From: Planctomycetota bacterium
GTDB taxonomy: Bacteria; Planctomycetota; Phycisphaerae; Sedimentisphaerales; UBA12454
Length of the DNA stretch: 38,864 nt
Reading direction: 5' to 3'
Assembly: GCA_018828825.1 (NCBI GenBank)
Contig: JAHJUV010000109.1
Span: 1-38,864, forward strand
Positions 30,888 through 38,705 of this stretch are shown here, piece after piece. The position numbers and the translations under genes are program-made. Positions within the stretch are counted from its first letter, which is position 1. Each line of letters begins with the position of its first letter. The notes beneath the pieces are model-generated. The model worked only from the letters and a program-made list of their open reading frames with translations. It was not told the DNA's origin and did no database searches.

Positions 30888-32444
30888 ATGACTTATCTTG
30901 CAGTACCAATATCAGAGAAAAATATTCAAACCTGTAAAGAGCAGATAAAAACGGCTGTCAAGGCGGGAGCCGGGATGCTCGAACTGCGGACAGATTATAT
31001 CGAAACAGTCAATATTGAAAAAGTTAAAGAGCTAATTGCTGCGGCGAAACAAACCAATTTGCCGATAATTGTTACCTGCAGAGATACCGCCGAGGGCGGG
31101 CAAAACAATTTACCTGCCCCGCTTCGCAGTCAAATCCTGACTGAGGCGATAAACCTCGGCGCCGATTTAATTGATTGCGAATACGCAAATTTCATACAAA
31201 GCAACTTCGGCGAAATAATTAAAAAAACGCTTGCCGAGAATAAAAAAACAAGACTTATTCTGTCGGCGCATAATTTCAAAGCGCCTTTCGGGAATTTAGA
31301 CGGGATTTACGAACAGATGTTTGCGGCATTTCCGCAGGCAATAGCAAAAACCGCCTATCATGCCAATCATATAAACGATTGCTTCGCGGCGTTTGACGTC
31401 ATTAAAAAATACGGCAATAAGGCGATAGCGATATGTATGGGGCAGGCGGGCGTTATCAGCAGGGTTATTACGAAAAAACTGGACGCGTTTTTGGCGTTCG
31501 CAAGTATTGAAGATACCGCTGCGACGGCATCAGGACAAATAACCGTAGAGAAAATGAAAAAACAGTATCGGTTCGATTCCATAAACGATGAAACTGAATT
31601 TTTCGGCCTTATAGGTGACCCTGTGGAACATTCCATAGGCCCTGTTGTACACAACGCCTGCTTCGGAGCGGAAAAATTGAATTGTGTATATCTGCCAATG
31701 CTCGTAACCGGAGGACAGGTGCAATTTAACGAATTTCTCGACAACGTAACCGCGAGGGCATGGCTGGATATGAGAGGATTCAGCGTAACGATTCCGCATA
31801 AGGTTAATGCACTTCAGTATGCAAAGACAAAAGGAGAATATATCGAACCATTGGCGGCGAAAATCGGCGCAGTCAATACACTGACCGTCGGACTGAACGA
31901 GAGAATAAACGGATATAACACCGATTATGCCGGAGCGATGGACGCACTGACAGGCGCAATGGGAATAAAAAGAAAACAACTGCATAGTAAAACCACAGCG
32001 GTAATCGGGGCCGGCGGCGCGGCAAGGGCAATCGTCGCAGGACTGGCCGAGGTGGGAGCAAAGATAACGATATACAACCGCACACTATCAAAGGCGCAAA
32101 GCCTTGCTGCAGAATTCGCCTGCCACTGGGCAGGTCTTGAAGAAGTAAAAAATATCGACGCCGAAATCGTCATCAACTGCACGAGCATCGGAATGCATCC
32201 GAAAATTGACGCAAGTCCTGTGCCGAAAGAATGCCTCAAGCCGGCGATGGTTGTTTTTGATACGGTTTATAACCCCTTGGAAACACTGTTGTTACGACAG
32301 GCCAAACGGGCTGGTGCAAAAGTTGTAAGCGGTTCTGAAATGTTTATCGGCCAGGCTGCCGAGCAATTCAAACTGTTCACGCACAAGGATTGTCCGATGG
32401 ATACGGTACGCAAAGTAACGCTCGAAGCTTTGGGGGAAAAGTAA
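30888..32444 (+). CDS. aroDE: Bifunctional 3-dehydroquinate dehydratase / shikimate dehydrogenase
   Basis: The enzyme catalyses two consecutive shikimate-pathway steps: 3-dehydroquinate to 3-dehydroshikimate, then NADPH reduction to shikimate. Residues 1-225 are a type I dehydratase with LELRTDY, the catalytic His128 (LSAHNF) and Schiff-base Lys154 (AKTAYH). Residues 238-518 are the dehydrogenase with EHSIGPVVHN, Lys305 in SVTIPHK, Asp346 in GYNTDY, the nucleotide loop GAGGAAR (374-380) and NRT. The 518-residue fusion is like plant and some bacterial enzymes. It converges on the EF-G II gene with only three bases between stops. Confidence 0.96.
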   Translation: MTYLAVPISEKNIQTCKEQIKTAVKAGAGMLELRTDYIETVNIEKVKELIAAAKQTNLPIIVTCRDTAEGGQNNLPAPLRSQILTEAINLGADLIDCEYANFIQSNFGEIIKKTLAENKKTRLILSAHNFKAPFGNLDGIYEQMFAAFPQAIAKTAYHANHINDCFAAFDVIKKYGNKAIAICMGQAGVISRVITKKLDAFLAFASIEDTAATASGQITVEKMKKQYRFDSINDETEFFGLIGDPVEHSIGPVVHNACFGAEKLNCVYLPMLVTGGQVQFNEFLDNVTARAWLDMRGFSVTIPHKVNALQYAKTKGEYIEPLAAKIGAVNTLTVGLNERINGYNTDYAGAMDALTGAMGIKRKQLHSKTTAVIGAGGAARAIVAGLAEVGAKITIYNRTLSKAQSLAAEFACHWAGLEEVKNIDAEIVINCTSIGMHPKIDASPVPKECLKPAMVVFDTVYNPLETLLLRQAKRAGAKVVSGSEMFIGQAAEQFKLFTHKDCPMDTVRKVTLEALGEK

Positions 32445-32447
32445 ACT

Positions 32448-34484
32448 TTACTCAGCTTCCTCTTCTTTCTCTTTTGCGTATTGTGCGACGACCTGCTGCT
32501 GGACGTTGGACGGCACAACTTCATAATGACTCAATGTCATTGAATAGCTGCCCTGACCGCCGGTAGCACTCTTTAGCTGGCTGTCATAACTTGCCACTTC
32601 AGACAATGGCACAAGAGCCTTGAGGACCATCATATTTCCAGCGAGCATCTCCTGACCCTGTACCCTTCCTCTTCTGCTGGACAGGTCGCCGGCGATATTA
32701 CCAACGTGGTCGGCGGGAATGGTAATTTCAATATTGACTATCGGTTCGAGCAGACAGGGCTTTGCCTTCTTAACGGCATCGATAAAGGCGCCTTTGCCTG
32801 CGGCACGGAAAGCAACTTCCTTTGAATCTACCGGATGATGCTTGCCGTCATAAATCGAAACTTTTATATCCTGCATCGGGAATCCCGCGACAACGCCGGT
32901 CTCTACCACTCCCTGAATACCTTTTATAATTGGTGATTCGAACTGGCCGGGTATAGAGCCTCCGAAGACATCCCAGGTGCATTGCAGCGATTCTTCCGAA
33001 CCGCGAGGAGCCGGTTCAACTCGCAGATAAACTTCGCCGAACTGCCCTGCACCGCCGGTCTGTTTTTTATGGCGGTAATGGCCGTCAGCCTTTGAGGTGA
33101 TAGTCTCACGATACGGAATTTTGGGCTTCTTGGTGGTAACGGAAAGTTTGAACCGTTTCTCCATTTTGGAAAGTATTACCCTCAGATGCAAATCGCCGAG
33201 ACCGCTGATAACAAGCTCGTGGGTCTGATGGTCGCGGCTAACCTTGAAGCAAACATCCTCTTCGGTCAGTTTTTCCATCGCAGTGCCTAATTTCTGTTCG
33301 TCGCCTTTGGATGTCGGCTCGAGAGCGAGACTGAACATAGGGGCGGGAACTTTCGGCATCTCAAATTTTCCTGCGACTTTGCCGTCGTGAATAAGGTCGC
33401 CAATCTGGAGCTCTTCCAGTTTGGCAAGGGTAATAATATCTCCGGCAGTACCTTCGGGGATTTCACTGATTTCAGTACCCTGATTCTTTAATACGTGGCC
33501 GGGACGAATGGTTTTTTTGTCGCTGCCTCTTAACATCGAGGTGTCGCTTTTGAGGGTTCCACTGAAGATTCTTATCGAGGCGTATTTCATATTGGAACGA
33601 GGGTCGAGGCCGACTCTGAAAACAAGCCCTGCAAGCATACCTGCCGGGTCTGCTTTGATTTCGGTAATTTTTTCGCCGTCGATGAGCTTTGCAGGTTTTA
33701 CCTGGGCAGGCGAAGGAGCATAATTAGTTATCAAATCCAGAAACTCGGCTATGCCGATTTCCTTTTTTGCGTTGGTAAAAAGAATCGGAACAATTTTCCC
33801 TTCCGCAATGGCCTTTGCGAAGACAGCGGCAATTTTGTCCTGCGATATCTGCTCGCCGCCGAGATATGTTTCCATAAGCTTGTCATCGGCCTCAATAGCG
33901 CTTTCGACAAGCTCGGTATGGGCCTGGGCAACATCCATAACAGGTGAACTGCCGGTACTGTTTACCAGGCAGTCGATAACAGATTCTTTATCGGCTGCGG
34001 GCAGATTGGCACATCTGCACTGGGTGCCGAAAGTCTGTTGAATAGTGCCGATAAGTTCGGGAATGTCGGCGGTTTCAGAATCAAGTTTGTTGATGATTAT
34101 TATCCGGGACTTTTGGGCCTCTTCGGCAGCCTGGTAAAGTTTGCGAGTATTAATTTCAATTCCGGCAGAGGCGCTTATAACTACCACACAGCAGTCAGCG
34201 ACAGGAATCGAAGTCAAAGCGGCGCCGATAAAATCGGGATATCCGGGAGTATCTATCAGGTTTATGGTCTTACCGTTATGAACGGTGTTCATAATCGCCG
34301 AATGAATGGAATGACTGCGTTCTTTTTCCTCATCGTCAAAATCGGAGATGGTATTTTTCTCTTCGACGGTTCCCAGCCTGTTGGTCTTACCGGTTTTATG
34401 GAGAATCGCTTCAGCTATGCTTGTTTTGCCTGCTCCGCCGTGTCCGAGAAGCGCTACGTTACGAATATCGTTGATATCAGCCAC
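32448..34484 (-). CDS. Elongation factor G-like protein, EF-G II type
   Basis: This is a second EF-G homologue of 678 residues. It has a P-loop GHGGAGKT (14-21), NKLD, GLGDLHLRV in domain III, and RHKKQTGGAGQFGEVYLRVE in domain IV. The switch regions differ from canonical EF-G: RGITI is replaced by RSHSIHS, and the catalytic His motif DTPGH is DTPGY, as in the EF-G II subfamily. The start is GTG 34484 with AGGAG seven nucleotides upstream; a longer frame to 34598 adds 38 unrelated residues. Its role is not established; slow translocation or a stress function has been discussed for the subfamily. Confidence 0.93.
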   Translation of the reverse strand: MADINDIRNVALLGHGGAGKTSIAEAILHKTGKTNRLGTVEEKNTISDFDDEEKERSHSIHSAIMNTVHNGKTINLIDTPGYPDFIGAALTSIPVADCCVVVISASAGIEINTRKLYQAAEEAQKSRIIIINKLDSETADIPELIGTIQQTFGTQCRCANLPAADKESVIDCLVNSTGSSPVMDVAQAHTELVESAIEADDKLMETYLGGEQISQDKIAAVFAKAIAEGKIVPILFTNAKKEIGIAEFLDLITNYAPSPAQVKPAKLIDGEKITEIKADPAGMLAGLVFRVGLDPRSNMKYASIRIFSGTLKSDTSMLRGSDKKTIRPGHVLKNQGTEISEIPEGTAGDIITLAKLEELQIGDLIHDGKVAGKFEMPKVPAPMFSLALEPTSKGDEQKLGTAMEKLTEEDVCFKVSRDHQTHELVISGLGDLHLRVILSKMEKRFKLSVTTKKPKIPYRETITSKADGHYRHKKQTGGAGQFGEVYLRVEPAPRGSEESLQCTWDVFGGSIPGQFESPIIKGIQGVVETGVVAGFPMQDIKVSIYDGKHHPVDSKEVAFRAAGKGAFIDAVKKAKPCLLEPIVNIEITIPADHVGNIAGDLSSRRGRVQGQEMLAGNMMVLKALVPLSEVASYDSQLKSATGGQGSYSMTLSHYEVVPSNVQQQVVAQYAKEKEEEAE

Positions 34485-34539
34485 AATAAAACTCCTGAGA
34501 ATAGAACTACAAAAAGCCTTTAACTGCCTAAAAGGGCAG

Positions 34540-34568
34540 ATGATACAATAAAACGCAGGCAAGGGCAA
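34540..34568 (-). promoter_or_regulatory. Promoter for the EF-G II gene
   Basis: On the minus strand, TTGCCC (34568-34563) and TATCAT (34545-34540) are separated by exactly 17 nt, a good sigma-70-type match (4/6 and 5/6). Transcription would begin near 34533, giving a leader of about 50 nt. The leader starts near a small hairpin CTGCC/GGCAG (34524-34539) and ends at the AGGAG of the GTG start. Confidence 0.45.
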
Positions 34569-34626
34569 GGGGAATTTACAAAACAAAAAACCCCGCAAAG
34601 TAAATAAATCGGAATGCTTAATCTTC

Positions 34627-34655
34627 TTGCAAAACCGGCGATAACCCTGTAAATT
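34627..34655 (+). promoter_or_regulatory. Promoter for the two tRNA genes
   Basis: TTGCAA (34627-34632) and TAAATT (34650-34655) are spaced by 17 nt and lie 25 nt before the first tRNA, a plausible sigma-70-type promoter. It diverges from the EF-G II promoter. Each hexamer has four of six consensus bases, so the call is moderate. Confidence 0.4.
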
Positions 34656-34680
34656 ATAGCGGTTTAAATCGTTTTATGAC

Positions 34681-34752
34681 GGGCTCGTAGCTCAGCGGTA
34701 GAGCAGTGGACTCATAATCCATTGGTCCAAGGTTCGAATCCTTGCGGGCCCA
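34681..34752 (+). tRNA. tRNA with CAT anticodon (elongator Met or Ile2)
   Basis: The acceptor stem GGGCTCG/CGGGCCC (with one T-G pair) is fully paired, followed by discriminator A. The D arm TAGCTCAGCGGTAGAGCA, anticodon stem TGGA/TCCA with loop CTCATAA, and T arm CAAGG-TTCGAAT-CCTTG complete a 72-nt cloverleaf. The anticodon is CAT, and the initiator features are absent. The sequence alone does not separate elongator tRNA-Met from lysidine-modified tRNA-Ile2. CCA is not encoded. tRNA-Gln follows after 20 nt. Confidence 0.93.
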
Positions 34753-34772
34753 GTGAAAAAGTGAATATTGTT

Positions 34773-34843
34773 TGGGGAATAGTGTAATGGTAGCACGAGT
34801 GGCTCTGAACCATTTAGTCAAGGTTCGAATCCTTGTTCCCCAG
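34773..34843 (+). tRNA. tRNA-Gln (CTG)
   Basis: The acceptor TGGGGAA/TTCCCCA has the U1-A72 pair and G73 discriminator characteristic of tRNA-Gln. The anticodon loop CTCTGAA gives anticodon CTG, read against stem TGG/CCA. The T arm is CAAGG-TTCGAAT-CCTTG, identical to that of the neighbouring tRNA. It is 71 nt with no encoded CCA. It probably shares a transcript with the preceding tRNA. Confidence 0.93.
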
Positions 34844-34869
34844 TTTTGCTCCCCATTTTATATTGTGAG

Positions 34870-34980
34870 TCAGCCGCCGTATTCAACCCCGAAACCGTCG
34901 ATGACCCAGGGCTGGGGGAAAATATCTGCAAAATTGGCAGCGGTAAGGTTATAGGATTGGATGACCTTTAAATCGCTTAA
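34870..34980 (-). pseudogene. Possible remnant of a C-terminal coding end
   Basis: A minus-strand frame of 36 codons, open to a TGA at 34872-34870, reads in part LTAANFADIFPQPWVIDGFG and VEYGG. The composition is protein-like (aromatic and Gly-rich) but no start codon is available and a TAA precedes it. It could be the tail of a decayed gene; it could equally be chance. Family not recognised. The rest of the 34844-35077 spacer shows nothing clear. Confidence 0.15.
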
Positions 34981-35077
34981 TTATAGGGTCTTAATTACAG
35001 GGTAAAATAGGTGCGGGGGTAAAGCCATCACCTTGTTATGCCGATTTAGTGTAATACGAAATGTACGGAGTGAATTT

Positions 35078-35767
35078 GTGCTTAAAAAGATAATAGCGTT
35101 CATCATCGCCGCGTATCTGCCTGTGATTGCGATTCTGTTCATCGGTTGCGAGGGGGAAGAATCCTACCGGCCGGAGATTTCGGGCGTAGTTCCATCCCTG
35201 CACGGCGATTCGAGCTATCGCGTCTCAAAGCCGCAGCGCCAAACATATAAAATCGAGGACAGCCGTAAGTACAGGACGACTGCTTCAGGCTATTCGGTCT
35301 GGGCTCCGCCGAGCAGCTACGAAAAGAACTGGAAGGCGATAATAATTCATCACTCGGCGACCGATACCGGCAGCGTCGCCACCATCGACGATTATCATCG
35401 CAAGAATAACGGCTGGGAAGGCATCGGGTACGACTTCGTAATCGGCAATGGCAAAGGGGCCGGCAACGGCGAAGTGGACAGCACTTTCCGCTGGAAAGGC
35501 CAGAAGACCGGTGCCCACTGCAAGACCGATTCATCGAACTGGGCCAACGAAAAAGCCATCGGCATCTGCCTTGTAGGGAATTTCGATTATTCGAGGCCTT
35601 CGAGCGGACAAGTGGCCTCTCTTGTGAAACTTGTTCGTTTCCTTTCAGCCCGTTATGATATACCAGCCAGCCGAATTTACGGCCACAATACGACTCCCGG
35701 CCACAGTACAGTCACAAGCTGTCCGGGCAGAAACTTCCCGATGACCTACGTGAAGTCGAAACTATAA
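35078..35767 (+). CDS. N-acetylmuramoyl-L-alanine amidase (Amidase_2/PGRP fold), exported
   Basis: It is predicted to cleave the amide bond between muramic acid and the stem peptide in peptidoglycan. The 229-residue product from GTG 35078 (GGAG seven nucleotides upstream) has a hydrophobic N-terminus, residues 5-22, ending FIGC24, a near-lipobox suggesting a lipoprotein. After a ~60-residue linker comes the zinc amidase fold: AIIIHHSATD (His91, His92), YDFVIGNG, GICLVGNF and YGHNTTPGHSTVTSCPG (His203, His209, Cys215). Earlier in-frame codons from 35033 add 15 residues before the signal. It stands alone, between tRNAs and the accessory island. Confidence 0.92.
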   Translation: MLKKIIAFIIAAYLPVIAILFIGCEGEESYRPEISGVVPSLHGDSSYRVSKPQRQTYKIEDSRKYRTTASGYSVWAPPSSYEKNWKAIIIHHSATDTGSVATIDDYHRKNNGWEGIGYDFVIGNGKGAGNGEVDSTFRWKGQKTGAHCKTDSSNWANEKAIGICLVGNFDYSRPSSGQVASLVKLVRFLSARYDIPASRIYGHNTTPGHSTVTSCPGRNFPMTYVKSKL

Positions 35768-35771
35768 ATTT

Positions 35772-35826
35772 GCGAAGCGTATCCGCCGTCGCTGCGAGCT
35801 ATGGCGGACAAGTCTCGTGAAGCGGA
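35772..35826. repeat. Dispersed intergenic repeat, copy D
   Basis: gaagcgtatccgccgtcgct is followed by gcgagctatggcggac and aagtctcgtgaagcg. The sequence is nearly identical to the palindromic module of copy A (2243-2325), without the nested inner hairpin. TCCGCC pairs with GGCGGA. It starts a few bases after the amidase stop. Confidence 0.72.
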
Positions 35827-35872
35827 TTTGGTTGCAATTCTTAATTTTTAATTCTTAATGTTGAATTGAGGA

Positions 35873-35895
35873 ATCCGCCATTGGCGGATGTTTTT
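35873..35895 (+). terminator. Terminator downstream of the amidase gene
   Basis: ATCCGCC (35873-35879), loop ATT and GGCGGAT (35883-35889) are followed by GTTTTT. It has the form of a compact intrinsic terminator for the plus strand, about 105 bp after the amidase stop and between it and the convergent HNH gene. The stem also belongs to the TCCGCC/GGCGGA repeat family. Confidence 0.6.
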
Positions 35896-35927
35896 AACAG
35901 CCCCAACGGCCACTATTTATTCTATGC

Positions 35928-36671
35928 TCAACACTCAGACCAAAATAAACGATAATCAGGCTCTGATAAGCTTTTTAAATCTCCAGGTAATATTCTTTTT
36001 TCCAACGGGGTTATTAAAGACATATCCAAAAGCTTTATATGAAACATTTCGCCTCCCTCAATATTTATTACTTCTAATTTGATTCCTTCAGTCCATTCTT
36101 TTAAAGTGATGCCATTTATAAATCGTGTAAATAATAATTTGTGATTGCAACACAATAAAAACCACCATTTTGACCCCCTTAAAGGTTTGCGGGCAAACTC
36201 ACGCGCGGCATCAAATTTTGTTTTCATTGCATCATCGAATGAATCATTTGCAACTACTTCTAAACCCATCTTAAGCAAGAGGCGGCAAATAGCTAATGAT
36301 TCTGTTGGTTCGGCTAATATTCTTAATTGAGTTATTTGACCGTTTGAAACAACCTTTTCAATTTCTTTAAATTTTGGGTCTAAACCTATGATTCCCGGAC
36401 ATAGTGTTCCTTTAATAGTTCCCAATGAGGTTTCCTGTTTGGGAGATTTATTCTTTTTTGTAGGGATGCCTAAGAGTGACCTGAATTCAAGAAAAGGGAA
36501 ACTATTTAATGCTAACCTTTCTACTTTTGACCCAAAGTAGTCATTACAATCATCGCACTCCAAATCTTGAGGTAAGCACGCCCATTGTTTTCCCCCCAAG
36601 GATTCGGGTAAGATATGAGAAATCGTTTTGTAAGTTCCATTTTCAGTTTTACAAAAAATACACTTTGGCAT
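35928..36671 (-). CDS. HNH endonuclease-like protein
   Basis: Predicted zinc-dependent nuclease of 247 residues. The N-terminal HNH-like module has Cys4-x2-Cys7 (KCIFCK), Ser18-His19 in ISHILPESLGG, and Cys39-x2-Cys42 in DLECDDCNDYFG, the pattern of HNH_5-type domains that often end in an Asn-Asp/Asn. The remaining ~190 residues are not recognised and may bind nucleic acid or partners. It is AT-rich compared with the ribosomal genes. It lies 26 nt downstream of the unknown gene on the same strand and would be the last gene of a three-gene operon. No clear Shine-Dalgarno sequence. Confidence 0.8.
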   Translation of the reverse strand: MPKCIFCKTENGTYKTISHILPESLGGKQWACLPQDLECDDCNDYFGSKVERLALNSFPFLEFRSLLGIPTKKNKSPKQETSLGTIKGTLCPGIIGLDPKFKEIEKVVSNGQITQLRILAEPTESLAICRLLLKMGLEVVANDSFDDAMKTKFDAAREFARKPLRGSKWWFLLCCNHKLLFTRFINGITLKEWTEGIKLEVINIEGGEMFHIKLLDMSLITPLEKRILPGDLKSLSEPDYRLFWSEC

Positions 36672-36697
36672 AATGAAAATAGCTGCATTGAATAAGT

Positions 36698-37480
36698 TTA
36701 TTTTACTTTTTGAGGATAAAAGACGCCTAAGACCATAAAAGTGGTGCGAAATCTTTTCAGATTGCCGACGTAAAAATAAACGTCTTTTTTCGTCGTATCG
36801 GCAATATCAAGCCAGCGTTGTTTAATTTTCTCCAAAAGAACCGCCTTGGTCGGATAATTTGAGCACCAATCTCTATAGGCTTGGCCGATTTCCCAATCAA
36901 TAATTGATAGTTTATGGCCGGGGCAATCAGGTTCTGTCGGACACTTAAATTTGTAGTAAAAACTAAAAGGGATTTCCTCGATTGCATCTTTTTTCTTGTC
37001 GAAAAAGCTCAATTGAGCGTAGCAGGCTTCACGCGTCTGTTGGTCTGATGGGCTTTGTTTTGACCATTCAAAAGAAATATCTGCAGGTTTTATAAGCCCC
37101 AGAGAAAGACCGCTGCTTGGATCGGCATCTTTATAAACCTGACACATTGATTTTACAGGAACTTTCAAAACAATAGATTTGCGTCTTTCCCATGTACCTT
37201 TATCGGTATCAAGGCAATCTATGATTTTTATGCTGTCTGAATCTACATGGAAACTTTCCGGCCTTTTATCGTTTGATGGCGGAGAGCAGTTAACTTCTAT
37301 TATACTGTATTTTTTAAACTGTTTTCCCTCGTCAAGATCACGGAATTTAATGGGATAGAGACGGACTAATTGTGAATTGTTTAAATCAACCCCGGCACAA
37401 CATACAGTTTCGCCGTATTTTCTGCTTGGGTTAGGGTAAGCTTTGACTGTTATAAGTATTTTCTTTTTTTCGAGTTTCAA
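36698..37480 (-). CDS. Uncharacterised protein paired with DUF488 (TTG start)
   Basis: A 260-residue cytoplasmic protein I do not recognise by function. Visible blocks are ILITVKAYPNPSRKYGETVCCAG (residues 8-30, in two parts), LVRLYPIKFRDL (38-49), a possible metal site Cys180-x5-Cys186-x2-His189 followed by LSIIDWE, and VYFYVGNLKRFRTTFMVLGV near the end. From memory, proteins with the RLYP.PFR block are often found beside DUF488 genes in accessory DNA; I cannot verify this here. The start is TTG 37480, six nucleotides after the DUF488 stop, so translation is probably coupled. Confidence 0.75.
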   Translation of the reverse strand: MKLEKKKILITVKAYPNPSRKYGETVCCAGVDLNNSQLVRLYPIKFRDLDEGKQFKKYSIIEVNCSPPSNDKRPESFHVDSDSIKIIDCLDTDKGTWERRKSIVLKVPVKSMCQVYKDADPSSGLSLGLIKPADISFEWSKQSPSDQQTREACYAQLSFFDKKKDAIEEIPFSFYYKFKCPTEPDCPGHKLSIIDWEIGQAYRDWCSNYPTKAVLLEKIKQRWLDIADTTKKDVYFYVGNLKRFRTTFMVLGVFYPQKVK

Positions 37481-37486
37481 GGGAAA

Positions 37487-37930
37487 TCAAATATGTTTTA
37501 TTTTTAAACCGTTTCCGTCAACCTCTTTTATTTTATCAGCCACTATTGACCGGTGGCATTTTTCCGGAAATCGTTCAAAACACATAATACAAGCAACTCC
37601 ATCAAAAAGAAATTGATGTATTTTTTCCACGGCGTCCATATTTCTCGATAAATGTTTTTTATATGCCTTGAAAAAATAGTCGTAGTCCCAGTCAGATTTT
37701 AATTTATTTCGTATTTCGGCAGGACTTCCGAGCAATTTTTCGTGTATGTATTCGATACTTTCATCCTTAAGTCTTTGGCCCAAGGTTGTTTTTGAGAACC
37801 CTTTTTTTCTTGAAAGAGGAATCTCCCGGACATCAACAAGGCGAGTGACATTAAAACTCTTTAGACGATTGATGAATTCGTCTATTTCTCTTCCTTCGTA
37901 TCCTATCGTTAGTAATTCGTATTGTTTCAC
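37487..37930 (-). CDS. DUF488 family protein (GTG start)
   Basis: DUF488 proteins are small alpha/beta proteins of unknown biochemical role, often in mobile or defence-linked neighbourhoods. The 147-residue product carries the whole family signature: LLTIGYEGR (residues 6-14), LVDVREIPLSRKKGFSK, HEKLLGSP, and the C-terminal CIMCFERFPEKCHRSIVA with Cys114, Cys117, Glu119, Cys125 and His126. GTG 37930 is the start, with AGAAAG upstream. It is first in the minus-strand operon and is preceded by two TATAAT-like boxes. Confidence 0.9.
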   Translation of the reverse strand: MKQYELLTIGYEGREIDEFINRLKSFNVTRLVDVREIPLSRKKGFSKTTLGQRLKDESIEYIHEKLLGSPAEIRNKLKSDWDYDYFFKAYKKHLSRNMDAVEKIHQFLFDGVACIMCFERFPEKCHRSIVADKIKEVDGNGLKIKHI

Positions 37931-37939
37931 AACTTTCTA

Positions 37940-37979
37940 ATTATAATAGTATTATATCGGTATGAATAGGGCGATTTCA
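37940..37979 (-). promoter_or_regulatory. Promoter region of the DUF488 operon
   Basis: Two perfect TATAAT hexamers occur on the minus strand, at 37956-37951 and 37945-37940, upstream of GTG 37930. A weak -35, TGAAAT (37979-37974), lies 17 nt before the first. Transcription would start near 37944. The AT-richness of the island makes chance -10 boxes common, so confidence is modest. Confidence 0.35.
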
Positions 37980-38071
37980 TAAAAAAATGCAGGTAATATG
38001 AACGACCAACCGAAAAGGCGGGCTAAATACTTCTATTTCACGTAGAATCGACACTTTTGGGTTGTGATTTG

Positions 38072-38638
38072 TTAGGGAAAGTTTAGAACAGCAAAATTTT
38101 TGTGGTATTTTTTTGCGGCGTTGTCGTAGGCCTTTGCGGCGTCGAATTGGTTATCGAAATATCCCAAATATATCCGCTTGCCGTTATGAGTTACACATAC
38201 CCTCCATTTCTTCTTGCGGTCTTTGACGTAACTAACGCCTTTATATTTTGAACGTACGCCTGCTTTTTTCTTTCGGTTATAGCAATTTTGCGACCGACTC
38301 GCCAATCGCAGATTGCTCCTGCTGTTATTAAGACCGTTTCGGTCAATATGGTCTATTACCTTGTCCGCCTGGGGCGGGATAACCTCGTTATGCATATATA
38401 TCGTTTTATAATTCTCCGTCCGCATAGCATAAAATGTGCGATGAGATGTAAGTGTATGCCATTTGTGCCGATTCAGTCTTTCATAATCTTCGAGCGAAAC
38501 AATCGCGTATTTTCCGAGCGTCAGTTTAATGCCCCTTAATTTGCAGTTATATTTTATTTCCTTACAGCGCAGCGAAAGCCAGATGTGTATGGACACAAGA
38601 AAGTCGGGAACGGGAATTGGAAGATGATAGATTTGCAT
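38072..38638 (-). CDS. HNH/AP2 homing-endonuclease-like protein
   Basis: A 188-residue protein of the free-standing HNH plus AP2 type. After an N-terminal segment (KLTLGKYAIVSLEDYERLN, residues 38-56) comes the HNH module with MHNEVIPP, IDHIDRNGLNNSRSNLRLAS (Asp96-His97, Asn105) and SQNCYNR. The AP2 DNA-binding domain is at 130-186 (KYKGVSYVKDRKKKWRV, GKRIYLGYFDNQFDAAKAYD). The start is ATG 38638 with AAAGG upstream; a longer frame to 38701 only adds translated repeat. Such genes are common selfish or orphan nucleases. The codons for IPPQADK match the TCCGCC/GGCGGACAAG repeat motif. Confidence 0.9.
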   Translation of the reverse strand: MQIYHLPIPVPDFLVSIHIWLSLRCKEIKYNCKLRGIKLTLGKYAIVSLEDYERLNRHKWHTLTSHRTFYAMRTENYKTIYMHNEVIPPQADKVIDHIDRNGLNNSRSNLRLASRSQNCYNRKKKAGVRSKYKGVSYVKDRKKKWRVCVTHNGKRIYLGYFDNQFDAAKAYDNAAKKYHKNFAVLNFP

Positions 38639-38654
38639 AATGATACCTTTCGTG

Positions 38655-38705
38655 TCTTGTGAAACGTGAAGCGTGAAGCGTAAATACGAGATACGCTTCA
38701 CAAGA
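38655..38705. repeat. Dispersed intergenic repeat, copy E
   Basis: TCTTGTGAA (38655-38663) and TTCACAAGA (38697-38705) are perfect inverted arms. Between them, two GTGAAGC heptamers, then GCGTAAATACGAGATACGC with GCGTA/TACGC pairing. It is the heptamer-type repeat again, in the opposite sense relative to the adjacent minus-strand gene. Confidence 0.65.

Noticed and set aside
34772..34954. Plus-strand 60-codon ORF over tRNA-Gln
   Set aside because: Half of it is the tRNA gene itself. The rest has no family resemblance.
37998..38045. Fifteen-codon plus-strand ORF MNDQPKRRAKYFYFT
   Set aside because: It is short, without supporting context, and between two minus-strand genes. It is probably chance.
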